Shown one piece after another: positions 22,475 through 35,000 of a DNA stretch of 64,000 bases; positions within the stretch are counted from its first letter, which is position 1, and each line of letters begins with the position of its first letter. Under the pieces are notes generated by a model. The model was not told where the DNA came from. It ran no database searches and was given only the letters and a program-made list of their open reading frames with translations. Made by a program: the position numbers and the translations under genes. Origin of the DNA: Edaphochlamys debaryana (Eukaryota; Chlorophyta; Chlorophyceae; Chlamydomonadales); the NCBI GenBank assembly GCA_016858145.1, contig JAEHOE010000010.1, positions 434,001 through 498,000 on the forward strand, in the 5' to 3' direction.

Positions 22475-24295
22475 ATGCGGCCTGTCCTTGCGGAGGCCTC
22501 GTCGGCGCGGTGTGCACGTGCGCGGCTGCAGCACCCGGGCCCCCTCGCGCCCACTCGCCAGCTCCGCGCTCAAAACGCTCGCAACCTCCTCTCCCAGGTC
22601 TCGCTCGCGGCCTACGGCAGTTCCCTAGACCCAATGGACGCTTCAGCCGAGCGGGGCGAAGTGCTGCACGTGGTCCGGATCAGCGCAGCATGCCGAACAG
22701 GCTCCGCAGAGTGCGCGCTCGTCGAGCCCGTCACGGACGCCTGGCTGGGCATTCAGGCTGAGCCCGTGCTCGCACCCGAAGCCAAGCGCGGGTTTTCGCC
22801 ATGCCTGGGTTCACTGGGCACAGCGCCTGCGTCGGCCAACGGCATCTGGCTCCTTGGCGACGCCGGGAGCCCGCCTTCGCTCGCGCAGCACCTCAGCGGT
22901 CCGCTAGGCTGGCCGGACCGGGAGCGGATGAACTTCGGGACTGCAGAGCCGCACGATTACGCGGTCTGGCGGGTTGGGGCCAGGCGCCCGTCGGACGCTG
23001 TGATGGAGGTGGCGTTCGAGGATGCCGATTTCAACATCAGCGAGGATTTGTTGGAGAGCCGGGGGCTGCTGGAACTGACGTCACCTCCGCGCGCTGTGTC
23101 GCTTGCGTCTCCCCCGACTCCCCGCGGTCACCGCACGGCCACCAAGCCCATGGGGCGGATAGCAGCACTGGTGGAGGACCTGGCGGCCGGCACTTGCTCC
23201 CCAGGCGAGAGCCGCGCGCTGAGCCTCAATGAGGCCGAGGCGGAGCCCGCCGCGCCTGCGGCCTGCGCCGGCGACGGCCGCAGCTGGCGCCACCTCCCCG
23301 CGCGGCCCCACCCGCACCTGCTGTCGACTTCCGACGTACTCCTTCGGCACGCGGAGGTCAACGAGGAGTGCTGGTGGGAGTGCTGCGGAGATGTGGAAGC
23401 GGCGGCTGAGAGCCCGGAACCAGGGGCAGCCCAGCCGCCATCGGCCGCCGCCGGCCACGGTCGTCTCAATCCCATGTGGGCCGCGGGCGCGGCGTCGTGG
23501 CGGAGCCTTCAGACCCAGGCCTCCCACCAGCCCCCCCCTGCGCCTGGCTGTGCCTGTGAGGCAGCCGAGCCCATGTCCCCCCTGGCGGCTGAGCCGCAGC
23601 CGCGGCCGCGGCCTCTGCCCCGGGCGCAACCGCAGGAGGTCGATGCGCGGGTGCGGGGCTGTGAGGGGGCGCAGGCGCAGGCTGAGCTGGAGGGGCTGGC
23701 ATGGGAGGAGGACGAGCCGCCTCTGGATCTGCGAGAGGATCAGCCGGAGGAGGAACCGCAGCCCCACCCGGTGACCCCTCCGCGTCCGCGCCTGCTGCTC
23801 TCAGCTCCGCACCACCGGACGGCCTCCGCGCCCCCGTCGGCCCCAGCGGCGTCCTCGCCGCTGGCGCCGGCGCCAGCCGCCGAGCCGCCGGCGGACCTGG
23901 GCCTGTGTGGGCCTGGCCTGTGCCAACCGCTACGGCCCGCGGCCGTCATCGACCTTTGGGCAGCTCCGTACGACGCGTCACTCTTCGCCTGCGGCCTCTC
24001 GCCTGACATCTCGCCGGAACTGGAAGACGAAGCGGCGCGGACCATGTCATTGGGAGCGGCCGGGCCGGCCACGCCTGTGCTCACGTGTCGCATCTACCGC
24101 CGCGGCAGCACGTGCGCAGTCCCCTCTGCAAACTCAACGGACCCCGCCCACCAGGCGGCCTCGCCGTTGACGGCGCCGCTGCTGCGCCGTGGGGTGACCT
24201 GTGCGGAGTCGGCGGCAGCTGCCTCTTCAGCTGCGCTTGGCCCGCACGGCATGCTTGGCTGCCCGTGGGCCAGCTACCAGCAGGTCAGTCCCTGA
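22475..24295 (+). CDS. unrecognised Pro/Ala-rich protein
   Basis: A single open frame of 606 codons with no domain I recognise. The first 50 codons could be 5' UTR; a second in-frame Met at 22634 begins MDASAERGEVLHVVRISAA, which looks more protein-like. A more conserved-looking N-terminal part includes DAVMEVAFEDADFNISEDLL. The middle is Pro/Ala/Glu low complexity. The C-terminal part carries CRIYRRGSTCAV and LRRGVTCAES, similar to a motif in the next plus-strand gene. The stop follows CAG|GTCAGT, a good donor site, so the real C-terminus may continue in another exon. A TGTAA at 24928 could end the transcript. The composition strongly resembles the accepted genes here. Confidence 0.55.
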   Translation: MRPVLAEASSARCARARLQHPGPLAPTRQLRAQNARNLLSQVSLAAYGSSLDPMDASAERGEVLHVVRISAACRTGSAECALVEPVTDAWLGIQAEPVLAPEAKRGFSPCLGSLGTAPASANGIWLLGDAGSPPSLAQHLSGPLGWPDRERMNFGTAEPHDYAVWRVGARRPSDAVMEVAFEDADFNISEDLLESRGLLELTSPPRAVSLASPPTPRGHRTATKPMGRIAALVEDLAAGTCSPGESRALSLNEAEAEPAAPAACAGDGRSWRHLPARPHPHLLSTSDVLLRHAEVNEECWWECCGDVEAAAESPEPGAAQPPSAAAGHGRLNPMWAAGAASWRSLQTQASHQPPPAPGCACEAAEPMSPLAAEPQPRPRPLPRAQPQEVDARVRGCEGAQAQAELEGLAWEEDEPPLDLREDQPEEEPQPHPVTPPRPRLLLSAPHHRTASAPPSAPAASSPLAPAPAAEPPADLGLCGPGLCQPLRPAAVIDLWAAPYDASLFACGLSPDISPELEDEAARTMSLGAAGPATPVLTCRIYRRGSTCAVPSANSTDPAHQAASPLTAPLLRRGVTCAESAAAASSAALGPHGMLGCPWASYQQVSP

Positions 24296-27200
24296 GCCGT
24301 AGATGGGGTAGCCTCTGGGGCAGCGTGTTGCAGGTGCTGCCTGGTGGCGCTAGGCCCAAACGCTCCCGGCTAGGGGCAGCACGCGGGGAAGCGGAGGGCG
24401 CTAGCTCTCAGCATGTCGGCGGTCGGCCGCTACGCTAAGCTTGCGGGCTGAGGCAGGCTGGACAGGGCTAGCAGGCTGAGAGCCCTCCTAGGCAGCACGC
24501 GTGGGGAAGCGGCGTAGCTCTGTTACAAGCACGCTTGCTAACATAATCCCTTCCCGGGTCGCTCCCTGTTTGGCTCGGGCCGCAGGGCGGGGCCGCGTGA
24601 GGGGTCGACATGGCGCGCCGTGACGACGACTGTGCTATCAATCACTTGCCACAAGGGAGGTGCAAGTTTGCCGCGAAGTAACCACTGTACAGAGCAGTCC
24701 TTGGTGGAGGCCGACGCCCTAGCATGCTGGGGGTCGCTGGGGACGAGTGCGTGGGCATCCGCGTGTGGCGAGATTTGCGTCTGGCGGCAGTCCAAACGCC
24801 GAGCCCACGGAGTGTCAGGCCACCTAGGCCAGCGTGTACTACCGAGCAGTCTTTGCCTGCAGTTTGCGAGCATGACGCTCATCGTCATCTGTGCCAGCAG
24901 CAGTGCGAGTCATACCTTATTGTCGTGGTTGTAATATCATAATATACCTGTTGCAAAGGTGTGCTTGGGAGGCGTGGCGGACGCACTGCCGACGCTTTGT
25001 ACGGCCAATACCCGCCCTGCCCTGCCCCCACCCATTACCTTTGCTTCGATGTGTTGGTAGTTGCTGTACTGCTCACGCGTGTCACATGACGGGCGGTAGG
25101 TGGATGGTGCACTAATAATAAGCTTTGCCTGCATGGCGAGGGATGGACCATGCATGTGTATACTATGCATGTGTCGCTCCCTCTCAGTACGATGGCGTGC
25201 ATGGGGGCTCGTGTCATGCCGTCATTCATGTCTGCGTGATAGGCCACGTGTCTCAGTGACTGCATCTATGGGGAGGGCGGGTGCCCTTTAAGGGACGTGG
25301 ATCAGAGAAACGCACGACACATATCGGCACGCACCGCGTAGCCCCAATCGTAATTGATCACAAAGTGGCTACGCTTGTCGATAACAGCACGTGCATGACA
25401 GCATCACTGCATTCCTGTTGGGCCAGTAGGATGGTATCGGAGTCAGATGCTCCTATGTACGCCTTGGAGCGGGGGAGATGCTTCTTGGTGTTGGGCATTC
25501 GCAATAGGGGCCGCTATGTCGGCGCACATTTGTGCGAGGTACGTACAAGGCGGGTTCGGACCTACGGTGGTGGGTAGGGACTTACGGGAGCTTACAGAAA
25601 CGATGAGACTGTTGGCAGGGCTGGGGCCAGCTGGGGGCGTCGTCTGTGCGGCGTGCCTTGTTGAGAGGGCAGTTGGTAAGCAACTGCTGGCCGTGCGCTT
25701 TCGATCATGTTTAGGGTTGCGTCAGGTTGTTGCTTCTCGAAATGGACTTGAATGTGCCTGCGAACCTGGGAATGACTGGGAATGACAATGAGCGCGCCCG
25801 GCTTAAGTGTGGACTGGCAATGGCCCACCAGAGCTCATCAGTCCTAGGCCGGGGGCAGGAGGTGTTTCCCGCCGTGGGCCCCCCTCTGAGCAAGCTAAGG
25901 GGCACTGTTGCATCCCGCCGGCAGTACCGGTAGTGGCTTCTTTTGCCTGGGGCCTGAAAGCCCCTGCTGAACCTGTGTGCCTTTGCCACTATCACGGTTT
26001 TGTTTCGCAATGGGTTTTGTGGGGAGGCCCTCGCTCCGCATGGAGCTGTGTGTCCGGCACATGCCGGCGGGGCTTCACTAGGTTTGAAGCGGGAAGGGGA
26101 CTCCTTGGAGCTCACTGCGTGCGTGTGCTGGGCTTCCCGCACCCCGGTGGGAGGCCCGAGGGGATGCCACGCTGGCCCCCCCAAGTGTATTGCTTCTTTT
26201 CCGCCCTGTACGTGCTACGAGGTTATATAGTCAGCGTACGTGCGTCTTTTGATGCCCGTTTGGCTTCAATGCCGCATGGATGCCTTCCTGTTGGCCTGCT
26301 AGCTGGTAGTTGTAATGCCCACGCCCTGAACTTTGCGCCAGATCCCCGGCCCTGCGGGCAGGCCTGACGCGGGTGCCGCAAGCGGCCGTTGCGGCCGCGG
26401 CCGTTGCCATTGCCGTGTCCGCGTGCGCGCGGTGCGTGCTTGTTGGTTGCAAGGAATGAAGTGACAAGCCAGGATGGGTCTTCACGCTCCAGCGTTCAGC
26501 GCTGTGCTATGACCCCATTGCACCTGCGGGGACGGCACGGCTGCCAGTTCACTCGCAGGGAGGCCACAGCGCAGCTTGGCCCCCAGAGGCACTGAGGGCG
26601 GGCAACCTCTGCTACTCCCCACGCCGGCTTGCGCCCGGGGGTCGGGATGAGTAGAGGGAAAGCGACAAGCTCCCGGGCTAACGGCGTTGATAAGCACCTT
26701 GCATGTTGCATCAAGCTATGGCACTCCCAACGCCGCCTCGAGGGTGCCCCGTCCGCAGCAGCCTTCAGGACCTTTGATGGCTGCACCGTGAGGGCCTCAG
26801 CGGTCGGCGCCGGTCCCATGCAGGCCAGCTTGGGCCCAGGCGTCAGCCCTGGAGCCCAGCCGGGCCCAAGCGGTCATCGTCCCCAAGCTCCAGCCCAGCC
26901 CGCAGCAGCGCAGCTGGGCCCCAGCCTCAACGATCCCGGCTTGCACCCGCCGCTGCTGCTCGTCTGGCGCTGTCCTCAACAGGTCAGGGACGCCGTACCG
27001 CTCCTCGCCGCCTCACGCATCTGCGCGGCTGTACGAGACACCGCAATGCTGGGGTGGGTGGTGGGTGGGTGGGTGGTTGGGTGGGTGGGTGGGAAGTTTA
27101 CGAAGGGCTCCCTTCCCGAGTTCCCGTGGATGCTGCTCTGCCTGCACAGAGGGAAGGGAGCCAAGGTCGTGCAAGGCACCTGGTCCCGGGCGCCACCGGG

Positions 27201-28109
27201 CGCGGGGGGCAAAGGGGATTCCAACCACGCAGCCCGGGAAGGGCGGGAACGCGGTTGGGGCTCCAGCCTGGTGCCTGTGGGTGCCAGGCCAGGGAGCCGT
27301 AACCCTAAAACTCGGCCCTGCCTCTCAGCCTGGAGCAACGGTGCTCTTGACAATGTTGGTGAGATATCTGCGCGCCGACGTGCGGCGCACGTGGAGGCCG
27401 AGACACATGCGCGACAACGGGCAGACGTGACGCGACTGAACGCAACTGAGCATCTGTGTAAAGCGATCAAGCTCTATTACCGAGGTTGTGAGGCCAGCAC
27501 GCGACGACGCCGGCCAAAGCCGCGATCGGACGCGGGTCCCAACCCTCGCATCGTGGAAACGCTACCCCCGACTGCCTATAGGGCTGGGCACCATTAACGA
27601 AATTACTTGAAGCTCATATACATATTCACGGCCAGGCTCAAAGGCAACTCTCAGCGCATCAACTTGGCCGGGCCTCCCTTCCGCGTTCAGCACAGACTTG
27701 TCCGCCTTGGTGCGAGAGGTGAGTGTCGCCTTGAGCGGCTGGCGAGGTGATTGTCGCGGGGGGAGAGTGGCAGGCCACCGCCACGGCGCCCGGCTACGCC
27801 CTAGCCATTCCGGGCGGGTTTGTATCGCTTCTACCGCGCTGAAATGCCGGGCGTTGCGGATTCTTCCTGCCTGCTTGGGGCGACCAACGCAGTGTCGGTA
27901 AACCACTATGGCGAGGAAGATGGCCACGTGCTCCGTCGTTGCCCGGCTAGCCGGGCTTTGGGCGTCGCCATGTCCTGCCCTGATCCCAGGCTTTTCTCTA
28001 TGTCTCGCGCAGGCTGTGAACGCTGGGCGAACACACACTCGAACAGTACCTCGGCGCTGCGCGGTCCCCCAACGCCGCACCATGCTGTAGATAGCAGCTT
28101 TGAAGCAAT
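24296..28109. other. long intergenic stretch, no gene recognised
   Basis: Lower GC than the genes around it, with short frames only. It contains the TGGG repeat at 27051-27093. A plus-strand frame at 26646-27597 has possible splice sites (CAACAG|GTCAGG near 26982) but no domain. On the minus strand, 27712-27608 reads as a short exon-like piece (GRPGQVDALRVAFEPGREY) flanked by possible splice signals; I cannot connect it to a gene. Confidence 0.35.
27051..27093 (+). repeat. TGGG microsatellite
   Basis: Imperfect run of about ten GTGG/TGGG units. Four or more GGG runs in a row could form a G-quadruplex on the plus strand. Confidence 0.8.
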
Positions 28110-29499
28110 ATGGTTGCGCGAATGTCCTTTCGCGAGCTTCGGTCTGTCGCCTCGCCTCTGAGCATGAACACACTGGAGACCGTGGACACGCTTGAGGCCG
28201 GTGGATCGCTGTACTACTCCCCCGGGCTACACACAGCGACACGACCTTACTCGGCTGGTGGGCTCGGCCAAACTCCCGTCACTGCGGAGGCCCCTCGCCA
28301 TTCCCCCAAGCCCTGCTGCACGGTCCCGCCGCAGCCGCCAGTGCCGGCATGTCGCGCGCGGCGGGCATCGCGGATAGCAATCATGCTTGGGCTGGAGCCT
28401 GAGGCTGTCGACTTTGCGGAGGAGCCCAAAGTCTTGCCCATCGTTCCTACTGAGCGACCGCACGTGCCCGCAGCCGCACCACGGCTTCCCGCCCAGCCCC
28501 AGCAACACCTCGCCACAACCTCGCCTTCTCCCGTGGACTCCTCGACGCCCTGCCCAACGTCTTCCTTGCCGCCAGCCGGGGACACGAGCGCAGCGCCCGC
28601 TGCTGCCGCCATCCCGCCCTTCAGCTGCGTCCCGCTGGCCGGGTGCCCCGACACGGCCTTCGCGCTCGTCTCGGCGACGTCTCTCCCATCCCCCGGCGGG
28701 GTCCAGGGCGTTACGCTACAGCCAATCATCTTCCGCCGCAGCTCATGCGTGGTCTACACGCCGAGCGACAACGGCGAGGCGCCGGCCGCGCCCGCGCCCG
28801 TGGAAGACGCGTGAGTCGCTTCCCCCAGGCCTTATAGCGCATGCTCAAGTTGACCGTTGTCGCGCCTTTCTCAATTGCTCTAACTTCAAAGGTGTGAAAC
28901 CAACATGCCTGTCCCTGTCCCCGCCACCCCAATGGATCCCCCAGGCTGTTTGATCGCATGGAGTTGGAGGACTGCCCGCTGGCCCCCGGCTGCCCCTCTG
29001 TGTCGGGGGAGGCCCTGCTGCTGGTGGACGGGCGGCTGCTGGCGGAGATGTCGGCAGGTGGGGGGGGGGGCAACACGGAGGGGGGCGGGGGTTGACCGAG
29101 GGAGGAAGCCCGTGTGTGTTTCGGTCCTGCCTGTGAACACGGACCGCGGGTGGCGGAGATGTGCTGGGGGCGGGGGCGCAGGGGAGGGCAAGGGCAGAGG
29201 CAGGGAGGCCTGCCTAGGTGGCAGGTGGACGGTAGACAAGCACAGGTGTCCTGTGCGGCAGCTGACACGCTTGTGCTCGCCCCGCCCATTGCCCTTCTGC
29301 CCACCCCGCAGCTGCCCAGGGCGGCCCATTGGGCGATGAGCTCACGCTCGAGGCCATGGCTGACGGGTCCATGGAGGGGCCCGCGCTCTTCGCCTGCGCT
29401 GTTACCGGGGCCAATGAGGCCGCGGCTGTGGAGGCGCTCTGTCCTGAGCCCGGTGTGTTCGAGGGCTGGGAGGAGGTGCCCCGCCTGCCGCGGCGCTGA
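28110..29499 (+). CDS. unrecognised protein, three exons
   Basis: Exons 28110-28810, 28945-29057 and 29312-29499 join in frame (GC|GTGAGT, GCAG|GTGGGG donors; CCCCAG, CCGCAG acceptors) to give 333 residues. No domain is recognised. The N-terminal third includes RASRIAIMLGLEPEAVDF, the middle is Pro/Ala/Ser-rich, and IIFRRSSCVVYTPSDN resembles the Arg-Arg/Ser/Cys motif of the upstream plus-strand protein. The last two exons encode an acidic, ordered-looking region (LFDRMELEDCPLAPGC, LFACAVTGANEAAAVEALC). An alternative start is the Met five codons on (28122). The consistent splicing makes this a likely real gene. Confidence 0.65.
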
Positions 29500-32007
29500 G
29501 CCGACGCCGTTGCGCGTCGGGATGCTGGGAAGCTCTGGCGCGTTTGAGGTGCCATCACGGCACCAGGGCGTTGATGTGGATGGGAAGTAAAGAAGGGATG
29601 GGTTTTGCCGCCATGTCTGTAGATAAGGGTCGTGGGGGAATCGGGCACGGGTCACCGTGCTCCCATGTATAAGTCAAGCTGCTGTGTTCTTTTTCCGGGT
29701 ATTGACTCGCATCCACTGATGTGTGGAGCAGAGGAAGAACCAAATGGCTTGTGTGCAGGCCAAACGTAACCGACCGCCCCGAGGTCGGCCCTCGTCATTA
29801 CGCCGAGGAACTTGTGTGCACCTTGCACTCTTGAAGGAGTTCCATGTGCTCACACCACAGCTGTCTGTGTTTGTGGCCAAGACGGGCCTGGCGCAGTCGT
29901 GGTTGTATGTATTGTTTCTGCCCGTTGCATGCTCTGGGGAGCCTTGCAGTGGTGCTGCGAAGAAGGACACGCAAGCAGAACGAATGGCCGGGTCGGAAGG
30001 AAGCGGGAGGACGGCTTCATGGTTGGCGGGTTATGCTGGGGCCAGCGCCCCGTCTTGGATGCTTGCTTCCTGCGCCCTTGTGCTCACCAATCCTGGGCGG
30101 AGGGTAGGGTCTGGAGCAGTGACCGCAATTATGGCTTCGGCAGCAGGGATCTATGGTGTAGGGTTAGCTCACAGCAGTCCTCGAACGAGCTCTGCTCGCT
30201 CTGTGGGGGAGTGGGCACATGGGCTTGTGTTAGGGTTCCGGGTCAAGCAAGCTTTTGTTCCATGATATGGCGAAGGAGAAGGCGGTGGGTGCTTGGTTGC
30301 GAGGCTTTCTTGCAACTCAGTTGAAGTTACGTGGCCTTGGTGGGAGGCTCGCTTGATGCGCGGGGCTGGGGATGGATGGCGTAGTTGTACAGCTACCGTA
30401 CTCTTTCGTACAGGGGGGGTGGATATTAAGTGGAATGGTTGACCGGGCGGTTGCCTAGCGCGATCTCCCAACGCTTCTGTATGCTAAGCTTGTGCTCGAA
30501 GCTTGCTTTCCCATACACTCGGGAACTCATCTGGTACCGGCTCTTGTACTTCAGCTGAGCAGTCGGAGCCGGATGAGGAGATGTCCCGGGCGGAAGGCGT
30601 TGCTGAAGCAGGGGATTGATGCCGGAGGGTACCTGGGTACTGAATGTTCATGAACGGGTGTGTGGCGCCTGCCACTTGAAGGGTAGCGCGAGCGTTTGGC
30701 ACTGAATCGTGCCCAGATGTCAATGCATCTGCGCTTATGCATTATGGTATTCGTTATCGCCGGGCGCTGCAAGAGTGTAGCCTGCCTCGGCCGATTTGCC
30801 GTACATTGACTCGAGTCTCTCGAGTTGTGGGGGCCTTAAGATGCGAGGGTGGGTGCAGGTGGGTGTAACGGACTCGGCGGGAGATGTGGACGTTCCTTAA
30901 GTATCTTGCAATTACAGGTGTACTGCGTGTAGCAGCTGCGTGTCAGCAGTCTATCTTTGGGTGGGGGCGTTGGGTGACCGAAGCCTTGTTCTTCGGCTGA
31001 AGAGCTGCACCAAAGGCCAATGTTTGCTCGCAAGCGCTCATGCTCGCCAAACGGGCAGGCGTGGAATGTGAGCCTGTAACCGTGTACCATAATGGCGTCA
31101 GATGGCTGGTGCCTGGTGGTCAGTGCACCTTAGTGAGCGCTGGTGTGATGACTGTCAGCCTCCTCCCCGGTAGCATGTAGCTCCTCTGCCTCCTCAGGAA
31201 GACACCATGTGAACGGCGCATGGGACTTGATTGGTGCGGACGTACACATACATACGTTCTTAGCACAACAGGCTCGACCTCAACACCGTCAGCAATCAAC
31301 AGGAACCTCCTCAGCGCCCTCGATATGATACAGGAGCAATGCGCGCAACAGCAGCTAGGACAACAACCCGAGTAGATAATGTACAATGGGGTGGGAAGGA
31401 GCGTGTCGTGAGATGAATTGAGCCGTTATAAACGAACGCTTCTGAAGCCTATACCCCGTCCCCTAGGGCGCCTAGGACAGTGTATATGGCTTTCACTAGC
31501 GCATTCTGTCCCGAACCAAACTACCGCCAGGGCAGCGGCGGCCTTCCTCACCGACTCTAATTCCGCGCCCCCGAATGTCCCAATCCCAGCGCTGTGATTG
31601 CGTCCTCTCGAGTCTGCTTCGCATACCGATAGACGTGGAACACGCCCAACCCAGGGCCCATACGGCCACCAGTAACGCACGCGCGCCCTCACATCATCCC
31701 TAGCCATGCCAAATCAAAGTGTCTCTTCGCAAGCGTGCAGCGGAACATCCTGAAATTCATACTCGTCTCTCCTCTTAGCTCTCGCCTCGAGCCAACTTTT
31801 CAAGATTACAAGATGCACTCCTGGGCTATCTGGGCCGCGGCAGGCTGGGGCCGGGCCCACTTCCGTACGGCACTGGTCCTTGGCTGCGCCGCCTTACCCT
31901 CATGCGCCCTCCAGGCCATATCATCCCACCTACCTCATCCTACCGAGCTCCATCTACGGAAGGCACCACCCCACCTCAGCCCTTCCATGCTTCCAAAAAC
32001 GCTCGCC
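29500..32007. other. intergenic, convergent 3' flanks
   Basis: Between two genes that end towards each other. Base composition is less GC-rich than the genes. No coding region, repeat or RNA gene was recognised. TTACA at 31806-31810 is a candidate poly(A) signal for the hydrolase gene on the minus strand. Confidence 0.4.
31806..31810 (-). promoter_or_regulatory. candidate TGTAA poly(A) signal of the alpha/beta hydrolase gene
   Basis: TGTAA on the minus strand about 200 bases after the stop codon, a typical distance for Chlamydomonas-type 3' UTRs. Confidence 0.45.
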
Positions 32008-35000
32008 TCACAGCATGCGCCGGCCGCCGCCGGCACCCGCGCCGGAGCGCTTGCCGGTCGCGGCGCCGCCACCCTTGCCCGCCAGCAGCACCTGGCGCCG
32101 CAGGCGGCCGGTCCAGCCCCGGAAGGACATGAGACCGCCCTGCCGAGCCATCTGCATCTGCGCCAGCGCCTCCGTCTCCTCCCACACCCGCTGCCGCTCC
32201 TGGCGCTTTCGCTCCGCCGCCGCCATCTGGAGGCGGAGGTCGGCAATCTCGGCGGCTCTGGCGGCGGCGGCGGCGCGGGTGGCAGCGGCGGCAGACTCGG
32301 CCGCCTCCGCCAGCTCGCGCGCGCGGGTCGCGGCGGCGGTGCGCAGCGGCGCCGCCGCGGCAGTGGCGGAGGCGGCAGCCTCCGACGCCAGCACAGAGGC
32401 CCTGGCGGCGGCCTCGATGCTCCAGGCCTGGCGGGCGACGGAGATCTCGGCCTGGCGGCGCTGCCACAGATCCTGCTGGTCGCGGATCACGTGCCGGACG
32501 GTCAGCGCGGCCAGATCGGCGGCGTTGGAGAGCTCCAACGCCGCCGCGCTGGCGGCGGCGCTGGCAGCCGCCGCTGCCTCGGCGGCGGTGGCAGGCTCGG
32601 CCTGCTGGCGGTGACGGCGGCGGCTGGCGGAGCCGGCGGCAGCCGTGGAGGCCGAGGCGAGGTCCGCCGCCGCTTGGCCAGCGACGGCGACGGTGGTGGC
32701 TGCCGCGGCGGCAGCGGCGACAGTGGCGGCGGCGCCAGGCGCTTCAGCGGCGACAGCCTCCGCCGTCGCGGCGGCGGCCGCCATGGGGTCGACCTGCGTC
32801 AGTGGTGGGAACTCGGGCCCGACGCTGCCGCGGCGGCGGCCCATGCTCAGACCGTTGTCAGCGGCGCCTGAAGCCTCGACGTCGCCGGTGGCGTTGACCG
32901 TTGACCAGTTGGCGGCGCTGGGGATGTACGGCATGGAGGCCTCCGGCAGTACGGCAATTGCCGCCGACCAGGCACCCACGACGCCGAGCGCCCGCTCCCA
33001 GACGCTCGGCAACCGCGCCGCCGCCGCCGCCATTGCCGCTGCCGCCGCGGTGGCCGTCGCCGCCGCCGCCATCGCGTCCACTGGCGGCGCCACCGCCGCC
33101 ATGGCCGCCGCGGCCGCCGCCGCCGGCTGCTGCTGCCACAACATGACGGGCAGAAGGGCGCCCAAGAGCCCAGGTAGGGCGGGCAGCATGGCCCGCAGCA
33201 GCCGCGGCATCAACGGCTTTACTAAGGCCCACATGTCCGTGAGAACAGGCGCCAACCGCTCGCCTAGCGCCGGCAGCAACGGCATAACCGCCGCCGTCGT
33301 GCGCGGTAGCATGAGGATGGCGTGGACCGTTGACTCGGGCAGGCTGTGCGGCACGATCACGGCGCGCGTGCTGGCGGTGGCGGCGCCGCCAGCCTTGCCC
33401 GCGGCCTTGGCCGCCGCCGGCGACGTCGACGATGTCGACGACGCCGCGGCGGCGGCGGCGGCGGCGGCGGTGCTGGATGAAGGCGAAGCGCCGGCGGGGG
33501 CGGCGCGGGCCCGGACAGACCGGCGGCCGGACAGGGCCCGGACCTGTCTGGCCCGGTCCTTGTCGGGGGCCGCCGTCAGCATTCGCAGGATGCCGCGGCG
33601 GAGCGCGGGCGCGGGCCGCGCGCGGCGGCCCGGCCACGCCGACACCAGCGCCGACGCTGCCGACGGCGCCGCCACATCTGCCGTCGCCTCCACCACCTCC
33701 GCCGAGCCGTCGTCGGCCGTGACGGCGCCGTCAGCAGCATCGGCAGCGGCGGCGGCGGTGTCAGCGGCGGCGCCGTCGGCGAAGGCGGAGCGGGGGCCGT
33801 CGGGCTCGGGCTTGGCGGCGGGGGCGGCAGCGGCGGCGGCGACATCGGTGGGAGCGGCGGGAGCCCTCTCGATGGTCCGGGTCTTGCGGGAAGAGGCCGT
33901 ACGGCTGGGGATGTACGGCAGGACGCTGTACTCGGCAGGGTCTGGCGGCGGCAGCGGCGCCCGCTGCGGCGCCGCCGCCTTCACACCAGCGGCCTCCTCG
34001 CCCGCTGGCGGCACCGCTGGCGCCACCTCCGCTGCCGCCGCCGCCGCCGTCGGCGCCGTCGGCTCCCAGCGCATGGGTTCCGGCAGGAGCCGCAGCAGGC
34101 CCTGCTCCGCCGCCGCCGGCAGCGGCGGCAGAGCCATGGCCAGACCGCGCAACAGCGACCGCAGCGCGCGCGGGTGCGGCAGCAGCCGGCGGCGAGCGCC
34201 GGCGGCGGCGGCGGCGGCATCCAGGCCGACGTCGGCGTCCGCCTCCGCCGCCAGGGCCGTGATGCGCTGTACGACAGCGGATCGCCAGGGTGCGTCCTTG
34301 AGGATCTCGCCTGCCGGGCGGTGGCCGGTTTGGAACGGGACGCAGGGCTCGGGAGCAGCCAAACAGGCCCTTACCGGTATACACGAATGCTGTTCCCGCT
34401 TCCGGGCTGTGCGCATCATTATCTGCTAACCTCCCCTTTATAACCGCCCCAAGACACCCAATTCCAGCAAGAGCCTAACACCAGCACCCACCGTGGTCCA
34501 GCCCCGGGTGGAGCATCACCGCGTCGCCCCAGCCCGCCCCCCTCAGGCTGGCAGCCAGGGCGGGGGCGGAGAGGAGGTAGTCCCGACCCCCCAGCACGAC
34601 CAGGGAGTGGGGGGGCAGCTCGTGGGGCCTGGGGGGTGGGATGTGGGGGTGGGGAAGTAAGGGTGGGGAGAAGTATGTGTAGCCTAGGGAGAAGGATGAG
34701 GGTCAGGGATGCGGTCATGGGGACAAGCGTGGTGGGATGGTAGATAGAGTCCTCGGCAGAGTCACACACTTCAGGTCGCCCTCCCCCGCTAACCTCTCTA
34801 CACCCCTCCTCCTCCCTCACCACATGTTCATGTCTGCCCAGCGGAAGCGGGCCGTCATCGCCGTCGCCGTGTGGATGTCCCGAATGAACATGCCCTGAAG
34901 GAGGGGAGGTAGGGAAAGGGGGAAGAGCAAGCTGGTGGGAAGGAAACGCTGGGAAGCGATACCAAGCATGTCCGCATTTCCTACAAATGCCCGGGCTACC

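Noticed and set aside
26629..27597. 322-codon plus-strand frame as a gene
   Set aside because: Includes the TGGG microsatellite, has no domain, and competing minus-strand frames; possible splice sites alone are not enough.
32645..34429. 594-codon plus-strand open frame
   Set aside because: Antisense shadow of the last hydrolase exon; the minus strand continues the spliced hydrolase frame, and the plus-strand product is only Ala/Ser low complexity.
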